From contig CM036160.1 in assembly GCA_020631735.1 (NCBI GenBank), positions 110,459,552 to 110,523,551 on the forward strand: a DNA stretch of 64,000 bases. Direction: 5' to 3'. The notes beneath the pieces are model-generated. The model did not search any database, had not been told where the DNA came from, and saw only the letters and a program-made list of their open reading frames with translations. Below are positions 34,429 to 45,760 of this stretch, piece after piece. Source of the DNA: Saccharum officinarum (taxonomy: Eukaryota; Streptophyta; Magnoliopsida; Poales; Poaceae). The translations under genes were made by a program, and so were the position numbers. How positions within the stretch are numbered: position 1 is the first letter of the stretch; each line of letters begins with the position of its first letter.

Positions 34429-35160
34429 ACTGTGAGTTTGAGGAGGTACCTGGACCAAAATGACCAAAACCCGCTAAGAGCAACTGCAAATTATTGCTAT
34501 TAATATTTCTTCCATGATATAACTGTGCGTGGTATATTTCAATGTGCAAGAAATTTGTTAAGCAATAGGATCAATCACTAATTTCCTTTTTCTCAAGACG
34601 GATTGCCGATGAAGGAATTGGAAACCATCTGCAACAACTTGCAGGATCCTAATAATAACAATAGGAGAAAAGATCATATCCAATAATGATGAGCTCCGAT
34701 TATTTTCTAAGACTGATAACGCTGACATGTTCCAGATGAACAAGCTTTTATATCTAAACATAAATGTATGTCATCTTGACATGGTACAAGTAGGTGTTCC
34801 TGACGAACGCACCATATCTAAACTGCCACAAAACAAGTCATGTCTTCTTTACTCGACACAGATCAGCAAGGTGCCGATCAGGAAGGTGCCGAGCAGGAAA
34901 AAGATGCCCATGAAGCTCTGAGCCCCGACCTTCTGCATTTTGTCATGCAGTTTTGCCTTGTTGGCCCTTCTAGACCCCCTTGGTGCTTCTACACCTGCGA
35001 CTTTATTTTTTCCGATTACAAGGATGATGCATGCATACCCATAGCACCACACACGCTCATGCCCGTGGGTGCATCTTCTACTGTACGCATCTTGTGTGTT
35101 TTTCTCCGTAGATAACCAAGCTTTCTTAACACCATGGCGTGGCTAGAGAAACCTGAACAT
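34429..35160 (+). repeat. Block A of a tandem composite duplication
   Basis: This segment is repeated as A' at about 38342-39050, in the same orientation, with about 85-90% identity by eye. It starts GCTACTGTGAGTTTGA and ends CTAGAGAAACCTGAACA. On the minus strand (34849-34980) it contains the frame LHDKMQKVGAQSFMGIFFLL, continuing into a short hydrophobic stretch. The A' copy has that frame broken. I do not recognise the source gene. Confidence 0.85.
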
Positions 35161-37310
35161 GATACATATAGGTTTTCGTTAGCCTTGAGATGCACATACG
35201 TATCTACAACTCTTCGTACCAGATAAAAAAAACTGGAATCAAAATATATAGGAGGCCAATATTACGTGACCGGTCGCACCTTCCGCTTGCGACCGTCTTC
35301 TCCGCCACGGCGCACCCTCCCCTTATCTTCTTCTCCTTCCCTGGTACCCCTCCTCCACCCTCCACCCTCCCGCCGCCTCACCGCGCCACCCCCCCCCCGT
35401 CCCCGCCCTCCCCAAAGCCCCGTTGTGACACCTTCACCGACGTCGTCTTCGCCCCCCCCCCCACAGGTGGCCGTCGGCTCTTGTCGCCTCACCCACCTCC
35501 TTCCCTCAGTCGTCGACCCTGACCTCCCCTAATCCCAAGGTAGGTTGCTGACGACCTCCGCCGCGACGCCCTCGCCGCCAACCCCGCCCGCCTCCACCTA
35601 CGTGACGTGGCCACCCCCCCCCCCAAATCCCCTTATAAGACCACTAGGGAATAGATCTCCTTACCTCACGTTGGCGAACTCCTCGCTGGAACCCTAGCCA
35701 CCGCCGTCTTCTTCTTCGTCTCCGGTGGCACGCGGTCGCAGGTGTGAGCGTGACCAGTCACGTAGCAAACTTTGCAAAATATATATGTACCTCTCATGGA
35801 GATCTAGCCTCCACGCCAAATCGGTAGCTCCTCCTCGGCATATGAAATGTAGCAACCAAATTGTGTAATGCAAAATTTGGTCTAGATCAGAAGACGACTC
35901 CAAGGAGCGGTACTTCCGGTGGCTAATCTAATCTGACAATGTGAACTGCTCAGGTTTGAGGAATCGATACGTCCGCTTTATAGGCGAGCGGCACAATTGC
36001 TCTTTCCTTATATTCATCGTAGTCCCTAGCTTTACCAACATTTACAATATATGAAGAAATACCCACACATTATCATCCCCACGAGGGCCTTTTTGAAATA
36101 TGTGTGGGTTAAGTGACGTGACGTACGCTTACCAATTACATACTCCCCTCTGTCCCCATTTATGTGGTGGTCTGGCTATGTTTCTAGGTGTCTAGATTCA
36201 AAGCATCTTCTATGTATTTAGACATCATGCATGTCCAAATTCAGAGAATCTTTTGTGTATCTAGTAGAAGGCCAAAACGACAGATGGATGGGGATAGCGA
36301 ACCAGGGAAAAGACCAAGGCCGGACGACCAAACCAGGGGAAAGAGCACGACCAAACAGTCGTAGCGCGTACTAGCTCCACACTAAACCGGGTGCTGGATG
36401 GTTTGTTTTTTCATGCCAGTTTTGATTTCCTGTAAAGTTTTGGCACAAACAAAACAGACTATGTATTTGTCCAAACAAACTTTGTCTCGAGTTTTGCCCC
36501 TTTTGTTAGCTTTTTTGGTAGGTGAACACTGAGCTTTGGTGTTGATTGTAGCAGAATATGCGCATGGTAAGGAATGTGTAAGGGTTGTGCTGAGAAATAG
36601 AGAAGTAGGATAAGACGGCGGCATTGGATATTCTCGAAGAGGAAGAACAGAGTTGAGTTTGGTTACAATTCACTTTTTTTGAAACTTTGGTTACTTATAA
36701 TCACTAGACTTTCCTACCCTCAGCTATTACCTATGGACGTTGTTACGTGTGATGGGTCATCGTCTACCTCATCGTCCTCGCCTTGCCTCCGCCCACCACC
36801 CCGCCGCGACACGCTAGGGTTCGCCGAAGCTTCATGTTCGTGGAGCTCCGGCAAACCCTATAGCGTGCTCGCGGCGATGCCCCGGCCCTGACTTGGCCCG
36901 GCCGCCTCCACCGCCACCAGGGCCTCTAACCGCCCGGTCGGCCTGCCTCCATGGAGCACCTTCTCTTCTAAGCCCACCGGAGTTGGGAAAGACCGCCGCC
37001 GCTGTCTTCAGAACCCTAGTCGCGTCGTCATCATCTTCGTCTCTGGTAGCCTAGCCATGCACGTTGGAGCGAGCGCGAGGTTGTGTGGGCACGCACGCGT
37101 GGCCGGCCCACGTTAGAGTTTGTGATTCCCTATTGCCTATTACATAATACTGGCACAGAGCTCGCACATCTTGCTGGACTAGTCTGGACCGAATACATCT
37201 GGGTTCTTGGATCGCCTGCGTCAGCATCTCCTGGGCTTTACCTGTTCTGAGGGCTGGGCCGCCGGGTGAGGTGTGGTAATAGAATGCAACATATGAATAA
37301 ATATGGATTA
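35161..37310. other. Sequence between blocks A and B; no supported gene
   Basis: 35263-35765 is bounded by TTACGTGACCGGTC and GCGTGACCAGTCACGTA, which are roughly inverted and may mark a GC-rich transposon. 36140-36300 has a Stowaway-like left end. 36760-37080 is a GC-rich gene-like fragment (GCCTCCGCCCACCACC etc.) with no clear frame. None of it is present between A' and B', where the gap is only 0.27 kb. Confidence 0.45.
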
Positions 37311-37314
37311 ACAG

Positions 37315-38340
37315 TGTGATGCTTCACTACTCTATTGAATGAACCATGGCGGGCAACCGCGTGATTTGTCAATGACTAATAATAAGATAAAGTTTTGAAA
37401 AGATTACAACCTTATTGATGAAAGAAGTACTCCCTCCATTTCAAAAAGAGTGACTTTTTTACTTTCAAACATTGTGTTTGACCGTTTGTCTTATTCAAAA
37501 TTTTTATGTAAATTATAAAATAAAGAAATCATTATTAAAGTATGTCTAATGATAAAATAAGTCATAATAAAATAGATAATATTTACACAAAAATTTTGAA
37601 TAAGACGGATGGTCAAACAAGATGTTTGAAAGTAAAAAACGATACTCTTTTTGGGACGGAGGGAGTAGCTAGTATTATTAGCAAATATACTAGGGACTCC
37701 CATATGTACAAGGGCACAAGTGTAACAAACCACTCACCGAGCCGTGGATTCAGCATGTAACCGAACCATTTTCTATCTATTTATTAATGAAATAACACGA
37801 CACTACTGCATGTTTGAGAAAACAAAAATATAAGAGCATTTTTAAGAGATTAGCCGAAATGACTATCCAGATTTAGTGATTTAGCTATTTTTTAAAATAA
37901 ATCTCACTTAAAAAAACTAGACTAACCCAAGAGACTCTTCGTATTAAAAAAAAAACCTACCACGTCACCCGAGTTCTCGTCTTTTCGGATTGTGGAGACC
38001 TCCTCGTTCCTCTCGTACGGCACCTCGAACTGTGGAAGTCACCTTCGTCAAATTGGAACCTGCTAGCTAGCCAACGCACGCGAGGCCGGCGTAGCCACGT
38101 CCAGCCGGCCACACCGCACGGCAAGCGCATCGCCCAGCACCACACCCGTGGCAGCCAACCAAGTAACGTCCTGTTGGCCACATGACTTGAGGGGCATCGC
38201 GCGGCAGCCTGCAACACTGTTTTTGGCTGAATCTTCTTCTACCTCTCGCATGCTGCTCCACAATGCAACTATGTGCCGCCCTGCAAGCAGCTGCGCCGCC
38301 GCCTCTGAAGCTACACATCGCTCAGCCTCCGCCGCCCTTT
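37315..38340 (+). repeat. Block B of the tandem composite duplication
   Basis: Repeated as B' at about 39325-39787 plus 40516-40640, starting with AATGAACCATGGCGGGCAA. It contains a Stowaway MITE (37429-37667) that is absent from B', where the empty site reads AAGAAGTATACAGG. B runs directly into A' at 38340. Confidence 0.85.
37429..37667. mobile_element. Stowaway MITE inserted in block B only
   Basis: Termini TACTCCCTCCATTTCAAAAA and TTTTGGGACGGAGGGAGTA. Comparison with the unoccupied B' copy near 39427 confirms a TA target site and an insertion after the block duplication. Confidence 0.85.
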
Positions 38341-38341
38341 T

Positions 38342-39050
38342 GCTACTGTGAATTTGATGAGGTACCTGAACCAAAATGACCAAAACCTGCTAAAAACATC
38401 TGCAAATTCTTGGTAATATTATTTCTACCATGATACAACTGTGCGTGGTAGATTTCAGTATGCAGGAAACCTGCTAGCAATAGGATCGATCACTAATTTT
38501 CTTTTTCTCAAGACGGATTGCCGATGAAGGAATTGGAAACCATTTGCAACAACTTGCCGGATCCTAATAATGATGATCTCCGATTATTTTCATAGATTGA
38601 TAGCGCTGACATGTTCCAGACGAACAAGCAGCTTTTGTATCATCTAAACATATATGTACGTCGAGTACAAATAGGTGTTCCTGACGAACACACCGTATCT
38701 AAACTGCCACAAAACAAATCATATCTTCTTTACTTAGCACGGATAACCCAAATTCTTGCAGATCAGCAAGGTGCCGAGCAGGAAGAGGATGCCCATGGAG
38801 CTCTGAGCCTTGGCCTTTCTGCATCTTGTCACGCAGTTTTGCCTTGTTGTCCCTTCTAGACCTCCCTGGGTGCTTCTACACCTTCTGTGCTTTTTTTTTT
38901 CGATTACAAAGATGATGCATGCATACCCATAGCACCACACACGCTCATGCCCGTGGGTGCATCTTCTATCCTACGCATCTTGTGTGTTTTTCTCCGTAGA
39001 TAACAAAGCTTTCTCAACACCATGGTGTGGCTAGAGAAACCTGAACAGGA
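38342..39050 (+). repeat. Block A' (second copy of A)
   Basis: Direct repeat of 34429-35160. It shares AAGACGGATTGCCGATGAAG and the 3' TCTCCGTAGATAAC segment, with small indels: for example, an 11-bp AATAACAATAG stretch of A is missing near 38568. Confidence 0.85.
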
Positions 39051-39066
39051 CACTTAAAACTATTAC

Positions 39067-39311
39067 TCTGTAGCTGATTATAAAATAACTTATTCTGTAG
39101 CCACTTTGAGTTACGATAATTGCTATGCTAATTTACTAGATTACAGTAACTCATTACTAAGTGGTTTACCATAACGTTACGGTAAATATCCCCATGTATT
39201 ATAGTAACATAACTATCGTAAATATATACTGACATTGTCGTAAATTAGTATATAAAATTATCGTAAATAGAAGTGGCTACAAAATAACTTATTTTGTAGC
39301 TAGCTATAGAG
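39067..39311. mobile_element. Candidate foldback MITE between A' and B'
   Basis: The left part CTCTGTAGCTGATTATAAAATAA is the approximate inverse of the right part AAATAACTTATTTTGTAGCTAG, followed by CTATAGAG. The ~245-bp interior is AT-rich and repeats GTAAAT/ATTTACGATA words. The target duplication is not certain. Confidence 0.45.
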
Positions 39312-39324
39312 TATACTCTCCTAC

Positions 39325-40640
39325 TTACTCTATGGAATGAACCATGGCGGGCAAGCTGCGTGATTTGCCAATAACTAATAATAAGATAAAGTCTTGAAAA
39401 GATTATAACCTTATTGACGAAAGAAGTATACAGGTGGCTTTCATATGTACAAAGGCGCGAGTGTAGCAAACCACTAGCCAAGCCGTGGATTGAGCATGTA
39501 ACCGAACCATTTTCTACCTAATTATTAATGAATTAACACACCGCTTCTACATTTTTCATCTCCAAGAGATTAGTCAAAATGACTATCCAAATTTAGTGAC
39601 TTGGCTATTTTCTAAAATAAATCTCACTTAAAAAAAAAAACTAGGCTAACGTAACACACTAGCTAGCCAATGCAAACGGGCCCGGCGTAGCCACGTCCAG
39701 CCAGCCGTACCGTACGGCAAACGCATCACCCAGCACCTTGTTGGCCACACAGTCATCGCGCGGCAGCTTGCAACACCGTTTTTGGCTATATATGGCCAGC
39801 TAGGGCGGGCACAATGGGCCGGCACTGGCACAGCCCGAATAAGCACGGCCCAGGCACGGCACGGCCCGGTTCACATCGTGCCCATGCCCGGCATGGCCCG
39901 GTCATAGTGTCATGCATGGGCCTCCATGTCGGCCCGTAGTGCCGGCCTAGGCACGACACGGATAATAGGCCGGCATGGTGGCGGCCCGGTTATTTTCAGT
40001 CGTTAGATCAACTTCCAGCATTCCTGACCGTTGGATGTGGCTCTTGATAGAAAACCTAGGTATAAAAGCTGCCTTCTCTCCACGCTTTCTCTCTTGCTTG
40101 CTCCGTCTCCGACTCCCAGGTGACCGAACTCCTCTGCCTCTCACTCGCTAGGCCAGTGGCCGCAAATCCCAGGCCATTCCCTCCCCTGCTCCCTACGTCT
40201 TCTCCCCTCCAGACGTGGCTACGACGACGGTGTGACGGCATGGCAAGGCACTGCGGCAACACGGCTTTGTTCGCGCGAGGCACTGCTGCGGCATCGCGAC
40301 GGCCTCGTGCAAGACGCAACTACTGCGGTGACGGTGTGGCGGCCACGAGCGCAAGACATGGCGGCGGCGTGACGGCGAGTGTGAGGCATGGCTGCGGGCT
40401 GGCACGGGCACGCGCGAGCTGCCGTGCCTAGGAGCACGGCACGACACGGCTAAGCTGTCGTGCCTATCCGTGCTCGTGCCCGTGCTGTGCCGTGCGGCCT
40501 GGTTGGCCATGTATATTTTTGGCTGAATCTTTTTCTACCTCTCGCACGCTGCTCTACAACTATGTGCCGCTCACCTTCCATGCAAGCACCTATGCCGCCG
40601 CCCCTGAAGCTACCCATCGCTCAGCCTCTGCCGCCTTTTT
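39325..40640 (+). repeat. Block B' (second copy of B), interrupted
   Basis: Homology to block B runs from 39325 to 39787 and resumes at 40516-40640. It is split by a 728-bp element (39788-40515). The Stowaway seen in B is absent, and part of B around 38000-38050 is shortened. Confidence 0.8.
39788..40515. mobile_element. TIR DNA transposon rich in GGCACGG repeats
   Basis: Inserted in block B'. TTTTTGGCT is duplicated at 39779-39787 and 40516-40524, and block B shows one copy at the matching empty site (near 38219-38227). The termini are roughly inverted (ATATATGGCCA / TGGCCATGTATA). Both sides carry arrays of GGCACGGCCCGG-type words. The duplication length of 8-9 bp fits hAT or Mutator, and I cannot decide which. 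The overlapping ORFs within are low-complexity products of the GC-rich repeats. Confidence 0.78.
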
Positions 40641-40969
40641 GCGCCCTATGCATGGCACACCGCCACTGGTCGCGCGGGAGCCATGTACCCGTCCGTGTTG
40701 AGCGCCGCGCGCTGCCGCCGGTGGCCTGGTCAGAGCCGACCCCGGTACCTTCACTCCTTCAGCCAAGCGCCCCTTGGGCGTGCTGAGTCCGAACGCGCCA
40801 CAGGAGAGGGGCAGAGAGCATCCATCACTCGGCGCGCGGGGAGGGCAAGCTGCATACGAGAATCGCGCACGGGAAGGTGATGGCGAGCGCCCCGGCTCGC
40901 TTTCTGCAGCGAGCGAGATATGGACAGCGTGTTATTTTAGAGACTACAGGATAGAGCAAATGTTGGACC

Positions 40970-41532
40970 TAAAGATGACAACATGTACGTACCCGATGGG
41001 TAGTGCCCACCCGTACCCGTACCCGCACCCGCAAAATTTTACCCGTCGGGTTACCCGTATCCGCATGCGGGTAAAAAAATTGTTCCATACCCGTACCCGC
41101 CGGGTAATTCTCACCCGACGGGTAATCCGTACCCGATAGCATACCCGAAAATTACCTAAAAATATCAAATAGTCACATGCAAAAATAAATCATTCTAAGC
41201 TTCCAATAAGTTACAAACATGCTAACAAACATTATTAGCATCATTACAACAAAGACAATCTACTAGAAATATAGTGGATGTCTCAATGGGTCAAATTCAT
41301 GACTTATATGCGCTAAAATAACTGAGGTTGGCTAGTTATTTTTGCGGGTATGTCTTACCCGCGGGTATGCGGGTATGGGTAGTATACACCCGCACCCGTA
41401 CCCGCCATACCCGATGGGTATAGGATTTTGCCCAATAACGTGCCCACGGGTAGAAAATTCATCCCATACCCGCCTCTTCATCGGGTAATACCCGTCGAGT
41501 ACTCGGATTTCGGGTACCCGTCGCCATCTCTA
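40970..41532. mobile_element. Non-autonomous hAT element with ACCCG repeats, copy 2
   Basis: Flanked by GTTGGACC at 40962-40969 and 41533-41540. Ends are TAAAGATGACAAC (eroded) and GTCGCCATCTCTA. It is an inverted-orientation sibling of the element at 33492-34025, sharing the whole AT-rich centre. Confidence 0.92.
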
Positions 41533-41661
41533 GTTGGACCCTTGTTTTCTTTTAAAATAGTCATTGTTTTCTTTTAAAATAGTCAAAATTGGAATGCATG
41601 ACTCTTTTTTTCGAGAAGAGAATGCATGACTCAAATAGCTATTCTGTTGAAGTTGCTTAAT

Positions 41662-41972
41662 TAGGGAGCATTTGGTTCAAGGCCACAGTTTGCCACAGCA
41701 TGTGTGGCGCGCCCAAGCTTCAGCTGTGGCTCGCCACGCTGCGCGACGGCGGCGCCGAACGTTAGGCACTGGATTTGGCCGCCGCAGTTGTGGCGTGCTT
41801 TTATGCTGGAGGACTCTGTGGCTGCCATATGTTGGAGAAGAACCAGACAGCAGCTGCAATAGCAGTGACAGCCACAAACTCTGCTTCGGCAGCCAACCAA
41901 ACGCCAGCCAAGTCTCCATGGCAGCCGCAAGTGCGGCGTGGCGGACTATGGCCTGGAACCAAACACTCCCTA
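41662..41972. mobile_element. MITE with TAGGGAGCATTTGGTT termini
   Basis: Left end TAGGGAGCATTTGGTTC, right end GGAACCAAACACTCCCTA, flanked by AAT (41659-41661 and 41973-41975). The 311-bp body is a near-foldback rich in CAGC/GCTG words. A Harbinger-like 3-bp duplication is suggested. Confidence 0.7.
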
Positions 41973-42017
41973 AATGTCTCTTATAGCTGCAGCCTAAAAA
42001 GCAGCTAGCCCAGCTTG

Positions 42018-42480
42018 TTCGCTTAGGCTGAAAATAAACGGCTAAAAATACTGTTGACTAATTTATGTGAGAAAAAAAAACACTGCTGGCTAGCTGAAAA
42101 TAAACGGCTAAAAACTCAAGCAAACCGGCTTCAAAAGCTTTATTTGCACAGTCGGTTTTGAACCATGCCCACCGCCAACACACACTAACAGGTCTTCACC
42201 ACTCACCAGCTCCTCCACGCATGAATAGACAGTAACCAGCACTCAGCGGGACCGTTGCTTATGCCCACTGCCGTGTCTATTAGCGGAGCTCGGCTGTAAA
42301 GTTTTGGCTTATCATCAGGAACAGATTTTGTCTCCAGCCTAACCATTGTTTTGTCATGAGGTTACAGCTTATAAGCTTGCAACAAACGCCAGTTGAAGAC
42401 ACAACATGTACCTACAATATTTATGTGATAGATAGGCTAGCAATACGGCAGGTTTGTAGCAAAGTACTACTACGTTTTTG
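42018..42480. other. MITE fragment and anonymous sequence
   Basis: 42018-42135 holds two copies of GCTGAAAATAAACGGCTAAAAA, from the TTCGCT-end MITE group. 42140-42480 has no feature I can support. Confidence 0.4.
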
Positions 42481-42560
42481 AAGGACTGAAGGCTCATGCC
42501 AAGAACTACTACGCTTTTGAAGGACTGAAGGCTCATGCCAAGGACTACTACGCTTTCTGG
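42479..42560 (-). repeat. 38-bp tandem repeat in the RPB9 3' region
   Basis: Two complete copies and a partial third of a 38-bp unit containing ACTACTACG and GAAGGACTGAAGGCTCATGC. It lies 40-120 bp downstream of the RPB9 stop, so it is probably in the 3' UTR. Confidence 0.85.
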
Positions 42561-42602
42561 AGTGATCCTTCTAGGACCTGCTTTAGCAGACCCAGACCCT
42601 TG

Positions 42603-45319
42603 TCAGTCCCTCCACCTGTGGCCGCAGCTTGGGTTGCAGCAGATGAAGTACAGTGTCATGGCTTGCTCTCCCGAAGTTGGGGCCTGCGAGTCCAATGTAT
42701 CAGCATTACATGTAACGGCACAAAAATCAAGTGCAACTATGATAAAATGAATCTATGAAGGATTCCAAAACCACCAGTAATGAGTCAGCTATCACAGCTA
42801 TGTTCCAAAGGCATGCGATGAGTGACCTCATATGCGAGAGGTCCAGGGAAACCAGGTAGCTTCTACTAATCATAACTGATCAGGGATCCTGCCAGCATTT
42901 GGGACCAAGCTTCTTGAACAATATGACGGATTATGATTCCAAGGAAATGGAAATTTTGTGGAATACTGATTTGGTTCCATCTGGACAGGTTGATTCGAGC
43001 TTTTATTGTACACAGTAGCCAGTAGGTGGATATCACAGGGAGTATCTCATCCAATTTGGCTTTGGCTGCAGATGCAAACCCTCCCAAGACACAGTAATTC
43101 CGAATAAATCATGCAACAGCACGCATTATTATTACAAAGTGTACTAACAAACTCCAACATGCTTTTCGCATTAGCTGTATGGATGACATAACACAACCAT
43201 CACCTTTAGCGACAACGAAAGCACGTAAACAGCATCTGGATACAAACCTGAAAAAAAGCAGCTTCTGGATGGTTGCAGTTGTAACATCTAACACTTCTGG
43301 TGCGAGGCAGACTAGGATCAGTTGCTGCATCCTTCAGGACATCTTTGGGTTCACCAATAGGCTTACGGATAACCCTTTTGTACACACAAGTATCAGTGGC
43401 AATCTCCTGTTCACATCAATGATTTAAAAACGGAATGGTCAGTGAAACTATGAACAAGTTTGTTGATTGAATGTAAAATTTGAATGAAAATTGTATGTTA
43501 AATAAACAATGAGAAAAGCTCACACTTCACCGCACACAAAAGAAAGAGCATCTAGGGAAATAAGAAAACCTTAAAAACTATATACTTCATATGTTCTGTA
43601 AACTTCAAAAGCATCAGCAAGGGCAGTACACGACTTCATTTAAAAGCCATTCAGTATCAAGCTGGGCTCTCCTTCACCTTCATCCAAGGGCGAATACACC
43701 CCCTCAAAAATATAAAAAATCACGACTTTTGGCTAAAATTTCACCATATGTGAACCTTCTATGCTAAAACAATGAGTAAGTCTATGCACCCACAAGGCAA
43801 ATGCAACCCCCCCCCCCCCACCCCCACCACCCTTCAATTTATTCTAGCTCCAGTACTTTCTTCACCTAAAGGAGGATTTCTGGTACTGTTTCAATAATTA
43901 CTTCCACTGATTCAAAATAGTTTCTCAACAATACGTGCACAGGTCACAGAGTTAGGATGGTAAGGCGAGACGTGAACACCACCCCCCTTCCAATCACCTA
44001 GGAATGGTGCTAATGCTACTAGTGCCACAACAGAAAGGAAAGAGCAAAATAAATGGAATGGTGCTAACGCAAAAAGATATAAGGCTCAATAAATTTTCAT
44101 GTTGTTAGCTGGTATAGTCCTCCCAAAAATGCATTAGTGAAGGATCCTCCACTGGGAACCGTGCTGTCCATTTCACGAGATCACAGCCTCCAATGAGTAG
44201 CCATGTTGAAAACTTGGATTGATATATCTCAGATGAGAGACAATATTGCAATCACAAGGATCAAGGTTAACACAAATGAAAAAAAAATAAACATGCAGTG
44301 GCAAATAAAACATCATAATTTATCAGGATACTACTTTCATGGCATGAGAAATTCTTCTTCCTGGTCAAGGAACCTCAAGCATCTCAGAACCTTGCAAGCT
44401 CATTTTCTTACTACTTAACTGAGTCCACAGCAAAAAAAGAAGAAGAAGAAGAAGAAGAAGAAGAAGAAGAAGAAGAAGAAGAAGAAGAAGAAGAAGAAGA
44501 CATTTCAGTTTCGTGTTGATTAAAGAGTATTTCTTGAACATGGATTAGGTTTGTATCACAGACACTGGTCAAGTTGTTAGGAGACCACAAACCAGAAAGG
44601 CTGTAAACACTATTCGATTAAAGCAGTATGTTTTAAGCCGAACTGAATTTTTTTAGGTAACAGTTAAAGCAACGATAAGACATATATGTAAGCTCAAGAA
44701 ACAAAGCACCAGCACTTCCAGCAGAAGCAAAGGAGGTACCATCACAAACCAAAATTCAGGTGCAGAAAAGGCAATAGCGTGATTGCCAGCCTAAAACATT
44801 TGTTTTTTCGCGAACGTGCAGATTTACCCGTATTTCATTAAGAGGAAAGAAAGCCAGCCTAAAACATTCACCGTGAATGAAGAAATCGCAACAGAAACAA
44901 TGTGCCACCAGACCATATCCGCATCCATCCTTACACAACAGATCACTAAACCCAGACTAAACCCACATGCTAAACGGGATACTGTGTGCTGTTCAAATGA
45001 CCAACCTGACTTCCCCGCTCCCTAAGGGAACCTAGGGTTTCCCCGAATCAATAACAAAATCTGGAAAAAGAATGGATAAATCTGAGGACGAACAAGGGAT
45101 CCACCTCATGCTCGCACGATTGGCACGCGTAGAGGAGGGTGCGCGTCTCCTTGTCCTCCCGCGGGTACAGCATGTTGTTGCTGCGGCGAAAACAAAGCAA
45201 TGACAATGAAAATATGAGCCAAAGCACCACGATTCCTATACCGAAGAGAAGACATTGGACACGAATGCCAAAAATTTCGTCGGTTTTTACCATTCGCGGC
45301 AGAACTTGAGAGCGCTCAT
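42603..45319 (-). CDS. RPB9: RNA polymerase II subunit RPB9 (NRPB9-type)
   Basis: RPB9 is a small zinc-ribbon subunit of RNA polymerase II (in plants also of Pol IV/V) that sits near the jaw and supports start-site choice, elongation and fidelity. Exons on the minus strand: 45319-45291, 45180-45105, 43406-43248, 42683-42603. All introns are GT-AG and phases agree. The product is 114 residues, the usual plant length. It begins MSALKFCRECNNMLYPREDK. The first ribbon uses CREC plus CQSC (cysteines 7, 10, 29, 32). The linker CVYKRVIRKPIGEPKDVLKD follows. The second, TFIIS-like ribbon is VRCYNCNHPEAAFFQ through YFICCNPSCGHRWRD. Intron 3 is long (~1.7 kb) and carries a (GAA)n tract. The gene is divergent to the GATA-FAR1 gene with about 440-475 bp between start codons. 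I see no lesion. Confidence 0.95.
43407..45104 (-). other. RPB9 intron 3
   Basis: A 1.7-kb intron that includes a poly-C stretch near 43810, the (GAA)n tract, and a small frame at 44756-44938 reading CKDGCGYGLVAHCFCCDFFI followed by HGECFRL. That frame looks like a retroelement scrap or chance. No independent gene is supported. Confidence 0.6.
44430..44500. repeat. (GAA)n microsatellite in RPB9 intron 3
   Basis: About 23 uninterrupted AAG/GAA trinucleotides preceded by an A-run. In the transcribed (minus) orientation it is a (TTC)n pyrimidine tract. Confidence 0.95.
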
Positions 45320-45760
45320 GGTGGCCTCGTCGCGTGCTGGCTCTCTCGCCTTCCGCTGCTTGACTGCTTGCCCCCTTTCTCGGCTTCTCCCTACTGCTCC
45401 TTTTCACTCCGCGGCTCCTGGCAGGTGGGCCATTTTGACCCCACATGCCAGTGAAACATAGAAGAACAAGTCTGGCCCCACTTGAGGCCGGACGAGTACA
45501 CGCGTCGGACGTTGGACGCTGCCGCACGACCACCTACCCCGTTGCCGCACCGGATCCCGCTGACCCCTCCGCTCCTACTCCCCTGCGTCTGCTCGTCGTC
45601 TCCCCGCTCCAAACCCTAACTCCAATCCGGAACGGCCGAAAAAATTCGCGAAAATAGCTCACAATTTCGCTGTAGACTACCTCCCGGTACCTCCTCCAGT
45701 CCGAATCCAACTCGTTCGCTATTTTTTTCGATTTTTTATATTTTTGGAGGATTTTCTTTT
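45320..45760. promoter_or_regulatory. Divergent intergenic region, RPB9 / GATA-FAR1
   Basis: About 440 bp separate the two start codons, so both promoters must lie here or inside the genes. The RPB9-proximal half is GC-rich. The other half holds ACCCTAACTCC near 45613-45625, a telo-box-like word common near plant ribosomal and polymerase genes. No clear TATA box was seen, which suits a housekeeping gene. Confidence 0.5.

Noticed and set aside
44756..44938. Cysteine-rich ORF in RPB9 intron 3
   Set aside because: It looked like a zinc finger, but the cysteine spacing fits no family and there is no gene context; probably a retroelement scrap or chance.
45391..45657. ORFs across the RPB9/GATA-FAR1 intergenic region
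   Set aside because: They overlap the promoters on both strands and show no similarity. The minus-strand 161-codon ORF is only real where it overlaps RPB9 exon 2.
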